A DNA stretch of 64,000 bases. Source: NORP181 sp047623555 (GTDB lineage: Bacteria; Pseudomonadota; Alphaproteobacteria; Rhodobacterales; Rhodobacteraceae). Position 1 is the first letter of the stretch. Each line of letters starts with the position of its first letter. The notes beneath the pieces are model-generated. The model searched no databases. It was not told the DNA's origin and was given only the letters and a program-made list of their open reading frames with translations. Made by a program: the position numbers and the translations under genes. Of this stretch, positions 17,578-25,684 are shown piece by piece. The stretch is from NCBI GenBank assembly GCA_047623555.1, contig JBLHMP010000001.1:1-64000 (forward strand), in the 5' to 3' direction.

Positions 17578-18444
17578 CTATTTATTTTGCCGCGACAGTT
17601 GCACCGCAAGGATGCCGGATGTGACAATAAGCAGACCAACAATGTCTAATGTGCTGATACGTTCACCCAACAGCGCGGCGGCAATGGCGACACCAAAAAC
17701 CGGGTTGAGAAAGTGAAACGTGGCGGCGCGGATTGGGCCTATACGATCCAGCAGCATGAACCAGATCAGCGTCGCAGCAAGGCCGGGAACCAGCGTTGTA
17801 TAGGCGAATGCGATGGCCAAAGGCAGTGTCGGGTTGATACGGATGGTTTCAAATATCGGTGCGGCGACGAACAAAATGGCCGAACCCACCAGCATTTGCA
17901 GGCCCACAATCATCATGAAATTGCCACCTGATGTGGCGCCGCGCACCGCGAGCGTGGCGAATGCCAGCGCCAGAACACCAATGCCGCATAGGGCAATCCC
18001 AAACAGGTCAACACCGGCATTGATGCGCGAGCCCATGATGATCGTCACGCCAATGACACCGGCGATCAGACCAAGGATGCCCATTGGCTTCAGCCGTTCC
18101 TTGAACCACAGCCAACTGACCAGTGCGACGAGCAACGGCATGGTCGAGGCGATAATCGAGGCAAGCGAGGCCTGAATCGTTTGCATGGCGACAAAGTTCA
18201 GCCCCAGATACAGCGCGTTCTGACAGAGGCCAAACAGGATTGTGGCGTACCATTGCGGCCGCGTCAGTCGCCAGTTTTGGCCCATGAACAGCGCGATGCT
18301 GACGCCAAGGATGCCCGAGATTAGGAAGCGCAGGGCGAGTGAAAACAACGGTGATGCATCGACAACGATGATCCGTGCAGAGGTAAAGGCCGAAGACCAC
18401 ATCAGGGCAAAGATAAAGCCCATGAAGAGTGCGCGTTTGTCCAT
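17578..18444 (-). CDS. EamA / DMT family transporter
   Basis: A 288-residue membrane protein with about ten hydrophobic segments arranged as two EamA repeats (LMWSSAFTSARI near the start, GLIAGVIGVTII, and FLNPVFGVAIAAALLGE near the end). These drug/metabolite transporters usually export amino acids or other small metabolites; the substrate cannot be read. The start at 18444 (MDKRALF) is used because the longer frame overlaps the LysE gene. It follows that gene by 14 bp, so both exporters are probably one unit. Confidence 0.85.
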   Translation of the reverse strand: MDKRALFMGFIFALMWSSAFTSARIIVVDASPLFSLALRFLISGILGVSIALFMGQNWRLTRPQWYATILFGLCQNALYLGLNFVAMQTIQASLASIIASTMPLLVALVSWLWFKERLKPMGILGLIAGVIGVTIIMGSRINAGVDLFGIALCGIGVLALAFATLAVRGATSGGNFMMIVGLQMLVGSAILFVAAPIFETIRINPTLPLAIAFAYTTLVPGLAATLIWFMLLDRIGPIRAATFHFLNPVFGVAIAAALLGERISTLDIVGLLIVTSGILAVQLSRQNK

Positions 18445-18458
18445 TTTGGGTCCGTTCT

Positions 18459-19082
18459 TCAGGTCAGCCGAGCGATCAGGATGCGCCAGCTTGCGGTGGC
18501 AAAGGCGGCTGCAAACACCGCCTCTAGCGGGCGGCGCAGACGCAGATAGCTCTTGGTCAATGTGGGGTTGGAAAACATCAGGGCATAGCCATGAAAAACC
18601 AGACAACTTTGAATGCCTATCGCCAAAACGACGATAATCAGGTCCTTGGCCGTCGTGTCCACAGGCAACCCAATGGCATAAAGTGAGCCAAAAAAGAGGA
18701 TCGCCTTTGGGTTGGTCAGGTGCAGGGCAAGGCCACGCCCATAGGCGGCGGACAGGGCCGGGGTTTGCACCGATACCGGAACGGGTGTGCCGGGCTGTAG
18801 CGCGGATTTAGCGGACCGATAGGCCAGATACATCAGATATCCGGCACCAAAATAGCGCAGGATTTCAAATAGCCAGACATTGGCCCGCATCACCGCACCC
18901 AGGCCAAAGGCGGCAGAGATAGACCAGATGAACGACCCGGTTGTGACCCCTGCGGCCAACGCCAAACCCGCAGCGCGGCCTTGCTGCATCGACGTGCCTG
19001 CGATGGCCAGGGTGGCCGGTCCGGGGCTTGCCACAGCCAACAGGGCGGCGCCCAAAATCAGGAAAAGGTTGATGTCGTACAT
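18459..19082 (-). CDS. LysE / RhtB family amino-acid exporter
   Basis: A 207-residue inner-membrane protein with about six hydrophobic helices. The LysE signature VASPGPATLAI is near residues 17-27, followed by GRAAGLALAAGVTTG. Family members export basic or neutral amino acids or homoserine lactone; the substrate is unknown here. The ATG at 19082 is used; a longer frame to 19130 has no ribosome binding site. It shares direction with the DMT transporter that follows. Confidence 0.85.
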   Translation of the reverse strand: MYDINLFLILGAALLAVASPGPATLAIAGTSMQQGRAAGLALAAGVTTGSFIWSISAAFGLGAVMRANVWLFEILRYFGAGYLMYLAYRSAKSALQPGTPVPVSVQTPALSAAYGRGLALHLTNPKAILFFGSLYAIGLPVDTTAKDLIIVVLAIGIQSCLVFHGYALMFSNPTLTKSYLRLRRPLEAVFAAAFATASWRILIARLT

Positions 19083-19146
19083 GTCGATGTCTCGTGGTGT
19101 TAGGTTTGCGCCGCTGGGCCCGGGGGCCACTAAACTGGCGCCAACG

Positions 19147-19176
19147 AAAAAGGGCCACCCGTTAGGGCGACCCTTT
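19147..19176 (-). terminator. Intrinsic terminator of the HU gene
   Basis: On the minus strand AAGGGTCGCCC, a TAAC loop and GGGTGGCCCTT form a stem with two non-Watson-Crick positions, followed by a run of T and about 25 bp past the HU stop codon. Confidence 0.65.
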
Positions 19177-19200
19177 CCTAATTCGTAGCAAGGTGCAAGA

Positions 19201-19488
19201 TCAGCCGTTAACGCTGTCCTTGAGGGCCTTGGCGATGGTCATTTTGACCACCTTGTCGGCGTCTTTTTTGAACTGCTCGCCGGTCGCTGGGTTGCGCACC
19301 ATCCGCTCTGGACGTTCACGGCAATAGATTTTGCCAACACCCGGAAGGGTGACTGCGCCGCCCGCGGAAACTTCGCGAGTGATCAGGCCACAGATTGCTT
19401 CCAGAGCAGCTGTGGCGGATTTCTTGTCTGTATCCATGTCTTCGGCCAGCGCGGCGACGAGCTGGGTCTTGGTCATTGGTTTTGCCAT
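19201..19488 (-). CDS. HU family DNA-binding protein
   Basis: A 95-residue nucleoid protein beginning MAKPMTKTQLVAALAEDM, with GVGKIYCRERPERMVRNPATGE in the DNA-binding arm region (about 55-76) and the usual C-terminal helix. HU/IHF dimers bend DNA with little sequence preference. An unusual feature is a Cys in the arm. The start at 19488 has AAGGAGA upstream; a longer in-frame start at 19575 is not supported. It is monocistronic, ended by the terminator at 19147-19176. Confidence 0.92.
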   Translation of the reverse strand: MAKPMTKTQLVAALAEDMDTDKKSATAALEAICGLITREVSAGGAVTLPGVGKIYCRERPERMVRNPATGEQFKKDADKVVKMTIAKALKDSVNG

Positions 19489-19617
19489 TTTAGGTCTCCT
19501 TATTTGCCCGATGTCTAGGGCCTCATGGCGAGATAGTAACGGGATATGGTGTTGGAACACAACAAATAGTGGCATTCAAAATACCAAAATCCGCAGTTTT
19601 TCGCCTATTTTTATGCT

Positions 19618-21081
19618 TTAGAGGAAGGCTGTCTCGTCAAATGAGCGTAATTTCCGACTGTGCAGGCGCTCCAGTGGCATTCCGCGCAGCATTTCCATCG
19701 CTCGTATGCCGATATTCAGATGTCGCGAAACCTGTGTTGTATAGAAATCCGAGGCCATTCCGGGCAATTTCAGCTCACCATGCAGGGGCTTGTCAGAGAC
19801 ACAAAGCAAGGTGCCATAAGGCACGCGGAACCGATAGCCATTGGCGGCGATTGTGGCGCTTTCCATGTCCAACGCGATGGCACGCGATTGCGACAGGCGT
19901 TGCACCGGGCCGGATTGATCGCGCAATTCCCAGTTGCGGTTGTCGATCGTGGCGACTGTGCCGGTCCGCATAATGCGTTTCAGCTCGAAGCCTTCGAGCT
20001 GGGTCACTTCGGCCACCGCGTGTTCCAAAGCGATCTGAATTTCCGCCAGCGCCGGGATTGGTGTCCAGACCGGCAAATCGTCATCCAACACATGGTCTTC
20101 GCGCAGATAGGCATGGGCGAGGACAAAATCACCCAAGGCCTGTGTATTGCGCAACCCGGCACAGTGGCCAACCATCAGCCAGGCGTGCGGGCGCAGCACG
20201 GCGATGTGGTCGGTGGCGGTTTTGGCATTGGACGGACCGACACCGATATTGACCAAAGTGATGCCAGAGCCGTCGGGCCGTTTCAGGTGATAGGTCGGCA
20301 TCTGTGGCAGTTTTGGCGGTGTTGCAATCGGGGTGTCGGGGTCCGTTATTTCGATATTTCCGGTGCTGACAAAGCTGGAATAACCCGAGTCCGGATCGGC
20401 CAGTTGGCTGCGGGCATAGGCCTCAAATTCAGACACGTAGAACTGGTAGTTGGTGAACAGAACATGGTTCTGGAAATGGTCCGGAGTTGTTGCCGTATAA
20501 TGCGACAACCGGGCCAGCGAATAATCAATACGTTGCGCGGTGAATAATGCCAGCGCACCGGTGCCATCGTCAGATTTATGGGTGCCGTTAACAATGTCAT
20601 CATTGGTGGTGGCCAAATCGGGCACATCAAACACGTCACGCAGGGTGAAATCGGTGGCGCCCTCTTGTGGAACGCTGATGTCGGAATTGCCGGTCATGGC
20701 GAAATGCACCGGCATCGGTGTGTTGGACGCGCCAATGGTCACCGGCTGGCCGTGGTTGCGGATCAGCAGGCTGATCTGTTGCGTGAGGTAGGCGCGAAAC
20801 AGGTCGGGCCGGGTTAGCGTCGTGGCATAGGTGCCCGGACTGGCGACATGGCCAAAACTTAGCCGGGTATCGACCTGCGCATAGCTAAGCGTGGTAACGC
20901 GAATTTCCGGGTAATAGGCCCGAATATGACCCTCGGGCGGGCCGTTTTTCATGACCTCGACAAACTGCTCAGATAGAAAATCAACGGCCTCGGCGTATAG
21001 CTGCTCAAGGCGGGCAACGGCGGCGGCAGGGTCGGTAAACGACTGCGGTTCGGTGGTTTCAGGGGTTATATACTGGGTCAT
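19618..21081 (-). CDS. amn: AMP nucleosidase
   Basis: A 487-residue enzyme that hydrolyses AMP to adenine and ribose 5-phosphate. The N-terminal AMP nucleosidase domain (about 1-190) is followed by a nucleoside-phosphorylase-like catalytic domain with NIGVGPSNAKTATDH (about 280), MVGHCAGLR and DMESATIAANGYRFRVPYG near residues 405-423. It overlaps the end of ade by 4 bp (ATGA), so the two are coupled: Amn produces adenine, and Ade deaminates it. Length is normal for the bacterial family. Confidence 0.95.
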   Translation of the reverse strand: MTQYITPETTEPQSFTDPAAAVARLEQLYAEAVDFLSEQFVEVMKNGPPEGHIRAYYPEIRVTTLSYAQVDTRLSFGHVASPGTYATTLTRPDLFRAYLTQQISLLIRNHGQPVTIGASNTPMPVHFAMTGNSDISVPQEGATDFTLRDVFDVPDLATTNDDIVNGTHKSDDGTGALALFTAQRIDYSLARLSHYTATTPDHFQNHVLFTNYQFYVSEFEAYARSQLADPDSGYSSFVSTGNIEITDPDTPIATPPKLPQMPTYHLKRPDGSGITLVNIGVGPSNAKTATDHIAVLRPHAWLMVGHCAGLRNTQALGDFVLAHAYLREDHVLDDDLPVWTPIPALAEIQIALEHAVAEVTQLEGFELKRIMRTGTVATIDNRNWELRDQSGPVQRLSQSRAIALDMESATIAANGYRFRVPYGTLLCVSDKPLHGELKLPGMASDFYTTQVSRHLNIGIRAMEMLRGMPLERLHSRKLRSFDETAFL

Positions 21082-22880
21082 GTGTTCGGCTCTAACAAAT
21101 CAATTCTCTCAAACTTTCGGACATCAACAAGGCCAAGGTCCGAGATACGTAATTCTGGAATCACCACCAGCGCCAGCAGCGAATGTTGCATATAGGCGTT
21201 GTTTAAATCACAACCGCAATCGCGCATTGCCTGCATCATTCGTTCGGCATCTGCCGCCACCTGTTTGGCCGGGCTGTCGGACATCAATCCGGCGATCGGC
21301 AGGCGGACAAGCGCCAGTTCCTTGCCGTCTTTGAATACGGTGATGCCACCACCGACCTCGGCCAGCCGATTGGCCGCCAGCGCCATTTGCGCGCGATCTG
21401 TGCCAACGACGATCATATGGTGGCTGTCATGCGCCACGGTCGACGCCATTGCCATACGGCCGTTATATCCAAACCCGGACACAAAGCCGTTAACCACGCC
21501 GCCGGTGGCGCGATGCCGCTCAACCAATGCAATCTGGCAAACGCCGTTTTCGCCCTCGACCAACCCGTCTTTGACCGGCAAATCGGCCTGCAGCGCCTTG
21601 GTCCCGGCCTGATTTTCCACCACGCCAATGACGTTTGCGCGGGCTGTATTGGCGCCCTCTGGGGCGAGGATATCAAAGTCGCTGTTGGTCAGATCATGGC
21701 CCAGATGCACAGTGTTGCGCGCCGTGTCGGGCCAGTTGTAATGCGGACATTGCACCAGACATTCGCCATCCTCGGCGACGATTTGGCCGCGGGCGATGAC
21801 CTGCTCAATCGGTAGCGTGGTCAGGTCCGATGTCAGGATCACATCGGCGCGACGACCGGGGGTGATTGAGCCAATCTCGCGCTCCAGCCCGAAATGTGTG
21901 GCCGTGTTGATCGTTGCCATTTGCAGGGCGATCACCGGATCACAGCCACAGGAAATCGCATGGCGCACAACCCGGTTCATGTGGCCTTCGTTGACCAGGG
22001 TGCCGGAATGGCAATCATCAGTGCACAGGATAAAGCTGCGCGAATCCAGTCCCTTTTCGGTGATGGCGGTGATCTGGGATTCAACGTCATACCAAGCACT
22101 GCCCAACCGCATCATCGACCGCATACCCTGACGCACCCGCATGATAGCGTCGGCCTCGCAGGTGCCTTCGTGGTCATCGGCCGGGCCGCCAGCGACATAG
22201 GCGGCGAAATTAGGCCCCAGATCGGGCGAGGCATAATGCCCGCCAACGGTTTTACCGGCGCGTTGAGTGGCGGCGATCTCGGCGAGCATCTTGGGGTCGG
22301 CGGCCGACACTCCGGGGAAATTCATCATCTCACCAAGGCCGATAATGCCGGGCCATGACATCGCCTCGATCACATCGTCAGGGCCCAGTTCAACGCCGGT
22401 TGTTTCCAATCCGGGGGCAGATGGGGCGCAGGATGGCATTTGGGTGAAAATGTTCACCGGCTGCATCAACGCCTCGTCATGCATCATGCGCACGCCGGGC
22501 AGGCCCAGCACATTGGCGATTTCATGTGGGTCGGTGAACATCGACGTGGTGCCATGCGGAATAACCGCGCGGGCGAATTCGGCCGGGGTCAGCATGCCCG
22601 ATTCGATATGCATATGCGCGTCGCAGAGGCCGGGGATCATATAGCGCCCGTTGGCCTTGATCACCTGCGTGTCCGGGCCGATGCAATAGGCTGCATCAGG
22701 GCCAACATAGGCAATACGGCCCGCGACGATGGCGATATCGTGGTCAGGCAGCAGTTCGCGGGTGTGGACGTTCACCCATGTGCCGCCCTGAATGACCATA
22801 TCGGCAGGCGCGCGTCCTGCGGCGACTGCAATCAGTTGGGGGGCGGTGTCGGGCCAGCTTGGGAATGTGTTATTTACCAT
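21078..22880 (-). CDS. ade: Adenine deaminase
   Basis: A 600-residue amidohydrolase that converts adenine to hypoxanthine and ammonia. Metal ligands are visible in DAHMHIESG (about 92-100) and FTDPHEIANV (about 117-126), with CTDDCHSGTLVNEGH (about 290) contributing further ligands. The C-terminal domain has the typical GGVVNGFVSGFG and DSHHMIVVG. First gene of the ade-amn unit, which together salvages AMP to hypoxanthine. It is divergent from the VOC gene with a 96-bp intergenic region. Confidence 0.95.
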   Translation of the reverse strand: MVNNTFPSWPDTAPQLIAVAAGRAPADMVIQGGTWVNVHTRELLPDHDIAIVAGRIAYVGPDAAYCIGPDTQVIKANGRYMIPGLCDAHMHIESGMLTPAEFARAVIPHGTTSMFTDPHEIANVLGLPGVRMMHDEALMQPVNIFTQMPSCAPSAPGLETTGVELGPDDVIEAMSWPGIIGLGEMMNFPGVSAADPKMLAEIAATQRAGKTVGGHYASPDLGPNFAAYVAGGPADDHEGTCEADAIMRVRQGMRSMMRLGSAWYDVESQITAITEKGLDSRSFILCTDDCHSGTLVNEGHMNRVVRHAISCGCDPVIALQMATINTATHFGLEREIGSITPGRRADVILTSDLTTLPIEQVIARGQIVAEDGECLVQCPHYNWPDTARNTVHLGHDLTNSDFDILAPEGANTARANVIGVVENQAGTKALQADLPVKDGLVEGENGVCQIALVERHRATGGVVNGFVSGFGYNGRMAMASTVAHDSHHMIVVGTDRAQMALAANRLAEVGGGITVFKDGKELALVRLPIAGLMSDSPAKQVAADAERMMQAMRDCGCDLNNAYMQHSLLALVVIPELRISDLGLVDVRKFERIDLLEPNT

Positions 22881-22976
22881 GTTCCAATTGTTCTGATTGT
22901 GGGGTTGGGCGCAACCCCCGTTTCACGTATCGACGGAAAGCCTTGCCCGACGTCAGGTTCTGGGTAAATCTAGGGC

Positions 22977-23396
22977 ATGGATTATGAAACAATCAAAGCC
23001 GACGCCTTTGGTCTGTCCCTGCACGGTGTCGGCCTAAATTTGCTGGTGCGGGATGTGCCTGCGCAATGCGTGTTTCTGGACACGGTGTTTGGGCTGAAAT
23101 CGCATCAGGTGACGTCGGATTTTGCCATTGTCAGTTATGGCGATCAGGTGTTCCAGTTGCACAGTGATGGTACCTATCACGCCAACCCGTTGCTGGGATT
23201 GCTGCCGGAAAACCCGCCGCGCGGCGGTGGCATTGAAATCCGCCTGTATGACAGTGACCCGGATGAGGCCGCCGCCACGGCGGAGGCCGCAGGCGGTGTG
23301 ATCCTGCAAAGCCCAACCGACAAACCACATGGCCTGCGCGAGGCATATATTTTGTGCGAAAATGGTTACGCTTGGGTGGCAAGCCGGGCGATTTAG
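22977..23396 (+). CDS. VOC superfamily (glyoxalase-like) protein
   Basis: A 139-residue single-domain protein of the vicinal oxygen chelate fold: beta-alpha-beta-beta-beta modules recognisable from GVGLNLLVRDVPAQCVFLD (about 18 on), VFQLHSDGTY and the C-terminal RDPDGYAW-like LCENGYAWV. Metal ligands are not certain, and the reaction cannot be assigned. It stands between ade (divergent) and a class II aldolase gene (110 bp downstream, same direction). Confidence 0.7.
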   Translation: MDYETIKADAFGLSLHGVGLNLLVRDVPAQCVFLDTVFGLKSHQVTSDFAIVSYGDQVFQLHSDGTYHANPLLGLLPENPPRGGGIEIRLYDSDPDEAAATAEAAGGVILQSPTDKPHGLREAYILCENGYAWVASRAI

Positions 23397-23506
23397 TCCA
23401 AAGTATTACCGAGCCATAAGATAAACTAATGGCAAAATCCTGAATTAATTGTTGGTCAAATTTGATCGCAATAGGCAGGGTCGCGCCTGACATGGAGGAC
23501 GTCCAA

Positions 23507-24262
23507 ATGACCATCACAGAATCACGCCCTAACATCGAAAATTGGCAAGAACGCGTTGATCTGGCCGCTGCATTCCGCTGGACCGCACGGCTAAATATGC
23601 ACGAAGGTGTGTCGAACCATTTTTCGCTGGCGATCAATGATGATGGCACCAAGTTCCTGATGAACCCAAATCAGGTGCATTTTTCGCGGATCAAAGCCTC
23701 GGATTTGATTGTTGTGGATGCCAATGATCCCGAGACCTTGGAAGGGCCGGATGCACCGGATCCGACGGCCTGGGGATTGCATGGCGGTATTCACCGTCAC
23801 TGCGCCCATGCGCGTTGTGCGATGCACGTGCATTCGATTCACGCGACGGTTCTGGCCAGTCTAGCGGATAGCCGTTTGCCGCCGATCGACCAAAATTGCG
23901 CGACATTTTTCAACCGCTACGTCATTGACGATGGCTATTCCGGGTTGGCGTTTGAGGACGAAGGTGAGCGTTGTGCGACGTTGCTGACGGACCCAAAGAA
24001 AAAGGTCATGATCATGGGCAATCACGGCATCATGGTGATCGGCGATACGGTGGCCGAGACGTTCAATCGGATGTATTTCTTTGAGCGCGCTGCCGAGACC
24101 TATATTCGGGCGTTGCAAACGGGTCAGCCTTTGCGGTTCTTGTCCGATGAGATCGCGGAAAAGACCGCACGCGAGTTAGAAGAGTACCCGGAGCAGGATA
24201 TGCGGCATCTGGCCGAGCTCAAGGGTGTTTTGGACGACGAAGGGTCCAATTATGCCACCTAA
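23507..24262 (+). CDS. Class II aldolase / adducin domain protein
   Basis: A 251-residue protein of the class II aldolase fold, which uses a divalent metal for aldol cleavage, epimerisation or decarboxylation. Metal ligands are seen in HVHSIHA (about 106-112) and a later His near GNHGIMVIGD (about 172). The opening region NMHEGVSNHFSLAI is typical. The substrate is unknown. The ATG at 23507 is preceded by GGAGG; the longer frame to 23462 has none. It is followed by acyl-CoA genes and may join them in one catabolic cluster. Confidence 0.8.
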   Translation: MTITESRPNIENWQERVDLAAAFRWTARLNMHEGVSNHFSLAINDDGTKFLMNPNQVHFSRIKASDLIVVDANDPETLEGPDAPDPTAWGLHGGIHRHCAHARCAMHVHSIHATVLASLADSRLPPIDQNCATFFNRYVIDDGYSGLAFEDEGERCATLLTDPKKKVMIMGNHGIMVIGDTVAETFNRMYFFERAAETYIRALQTGQPLRFLSDEIAEKTARELEEYPEQDMRHLAELKGVLDDEGSNYAT

Positions 24263-24313
24263 GGCACGTGGGTTTCACCCACCCTACACACCATGCGAAC
24301 AGAAAGCCCCGGC

Positions 24314-25474
24314 ATGCAATATGGTCTGACAGACGAGCAGGAAATGATCGCGGCAACCGTACGGTCGTTTGTTGAAAACGAAATTTATCCACATGAAGAA
24401 CTGGTTGAACAGACAGGCGAAGTCCCGGCTGAAATTGCGCAAGAAATCAAGCGTAAGACGATTGAGTTGGGGTTTTACGCCTGCAACTTTCCCGAAAGCG
24501 TTGGCTGTGCGGGCCTGAATCATATGGATTTCGCGCTGGTTGAACGGGAGCTGGGGCGCGGGTCGATGGCGCTCAATCATTTCTTTGGGCGGCCGCAGAA
24601 TATTCTGATGGCCTGCGAAGGTGAGCAGATTGAACGGTATCTGATGCCCGCAGTTCGCGGTGAGCGGATGGATGCGCTGGCCATGACCGAACCGGGGGCA
24701 GGGTCGGATGTGCGCGGCATGAAATGCGCGGCGGTACGGGATGGTGGTGACTGGGTTGTGAACGGCACCAAGCATTTCATCTCGGGCGCGGATCACGCGG
24801 ATTTTATCATTGTGTTCATTGCGACGGGTGAGGATCAGACGCCAAAGGGTCCGAAAAAGCGGATCACTGCGTTTTTGGTGGATCGGGGAACGCCAGGATT
24901 TACCATTCGGGATGGCTATAAATCGGTGAGCCATCGCGGTTACAAAAACATGATCCTGGACTTTGACGATTGCCGCCTGCCAGATGCGCAGGTTCTGGGC
25001 GAGGTCGATGGCGGGTTTGCGGTGATGAATTCGTGGCTATATGCGACGCGGATTACTGTGGCGACCATGTCGGTGGGCCGGGCGCGGCGGGTGTTTGACT
25101 ATGCGTTGGATTATGCAGCGACGCGTGAGCAATTTGGCCAGAAGATTGGCAAATTTCAGGGTGTGTCATTTCAGATTGCCGATATGATCACCGAGATTGA
25201 TGCGGCGGATTTGCTGACATTGGCGGCGGCGGATCGGTTGGACAAAGGTCTGCCTGCGAACCGCGAGATTGCTTCGGCCAAGTTATATGCATCGGAAATG
25301 TTGGCGCGGGTCACGGACACCGCGATTCAGGTGCATGGCGGTATGGGGCTGATGGAGGATTATCCGTTGGAACGGTTTTGGCGTGATGCGCGTGTTGAAC
25401 GGATCTGGGACGGTACGTCGGAAATTCAGCGTCATATTATCAGTCGGGAATTGTTGCGGGCATTGGGCGCGTGA
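24314..25474 (+). CDS. Acyl-CoA dehydrogenase
   Basis: A 386-residue flavoprotein that oxidises an acyl-CoA to the 2-enoyl-CoA, giving electrons to ETF. Visible: the two family signatures AMTEPGAGSDVRGMK (about 122) and the C-terminal QVHGGMGLMEDYPLERFWRDAR (about 337 on) with GTSEIQRHII. The start is ambiguous: ATG at 24314 (MQYGLTDEQ) matches the family; an ATG at 24293 adds seven residues. The next two genes encode an acyl-CoA ligase and an enoyl-CoA hydratase, so the three would activate, desaturate and hydrate a short-chain or carnitine-like acid. Confidence 0.9.
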   Translation: MQYGLTDEQEMIAATVRSFVENEIYPHEELVEQTGEVPAEIAQEIKRKTIELGFYACNFPESVGCAGLNHMDFALVERELGRGSMALNHFFGRPQNILMACEGEQIERYLMPAVRGERMDALAMTEPGAGSDVRGMKCAAVRDGGDWVVNGTKHFISGADHADFIIVFIATGEDQTPKGPKKRITAFLVDRGTPGFTIRDGYKSVSHRGYKNMILDFDDCRLPDAQVLGEVDGGFAVMNSWLYATRITVATMSVGRARRVFDYALDYAATREQFGQKIGKFQGVSFQIADMITEIDAADLLTLAAADRLDKGLPANREIASAKLYASEMLARVTDTAIQVHGGMGLMEDYPLERFWRDARVERIWDGTSEIQRHIISRELLRALGA

Positions 25475-25496
25475 TGGCGGAGGTTGCGCTAGAAAC

Positions 25497-25547
25497 CGCA
25501 CATAAATGTGCGATGCCTTCGGCGAGGATATTTAGGAACAAAAGAAG
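25497..25547 (+). repeat. Intergenic hairpin-plus-box module, copy 2
   Basis: Perfect inverted repeat CGCACAT / ATGTGCG with an AA loop (25497-25512), then CCTTCGGC and the box GAGGATATTTAGGAACAAAAG (25524-25544). It lies after the acyl-CoA dehydrogenase stop, in the same orientation as that gene, and 137 bp ahead of the next start. Confidence 0.55.
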
Positions 25548-25684
25548 ACAGGTTCAGCCCCCCGTCTGCGACACGCAGGACAAGGGGCCTTCTCTTGTTA
25601 CGGCCATCGGCGTCCCCGCCTGTTCCACCTTTGAACTTTCGCTGATTAACCTTAACAAAACCCTTCTTTGGAACCTATAATTCA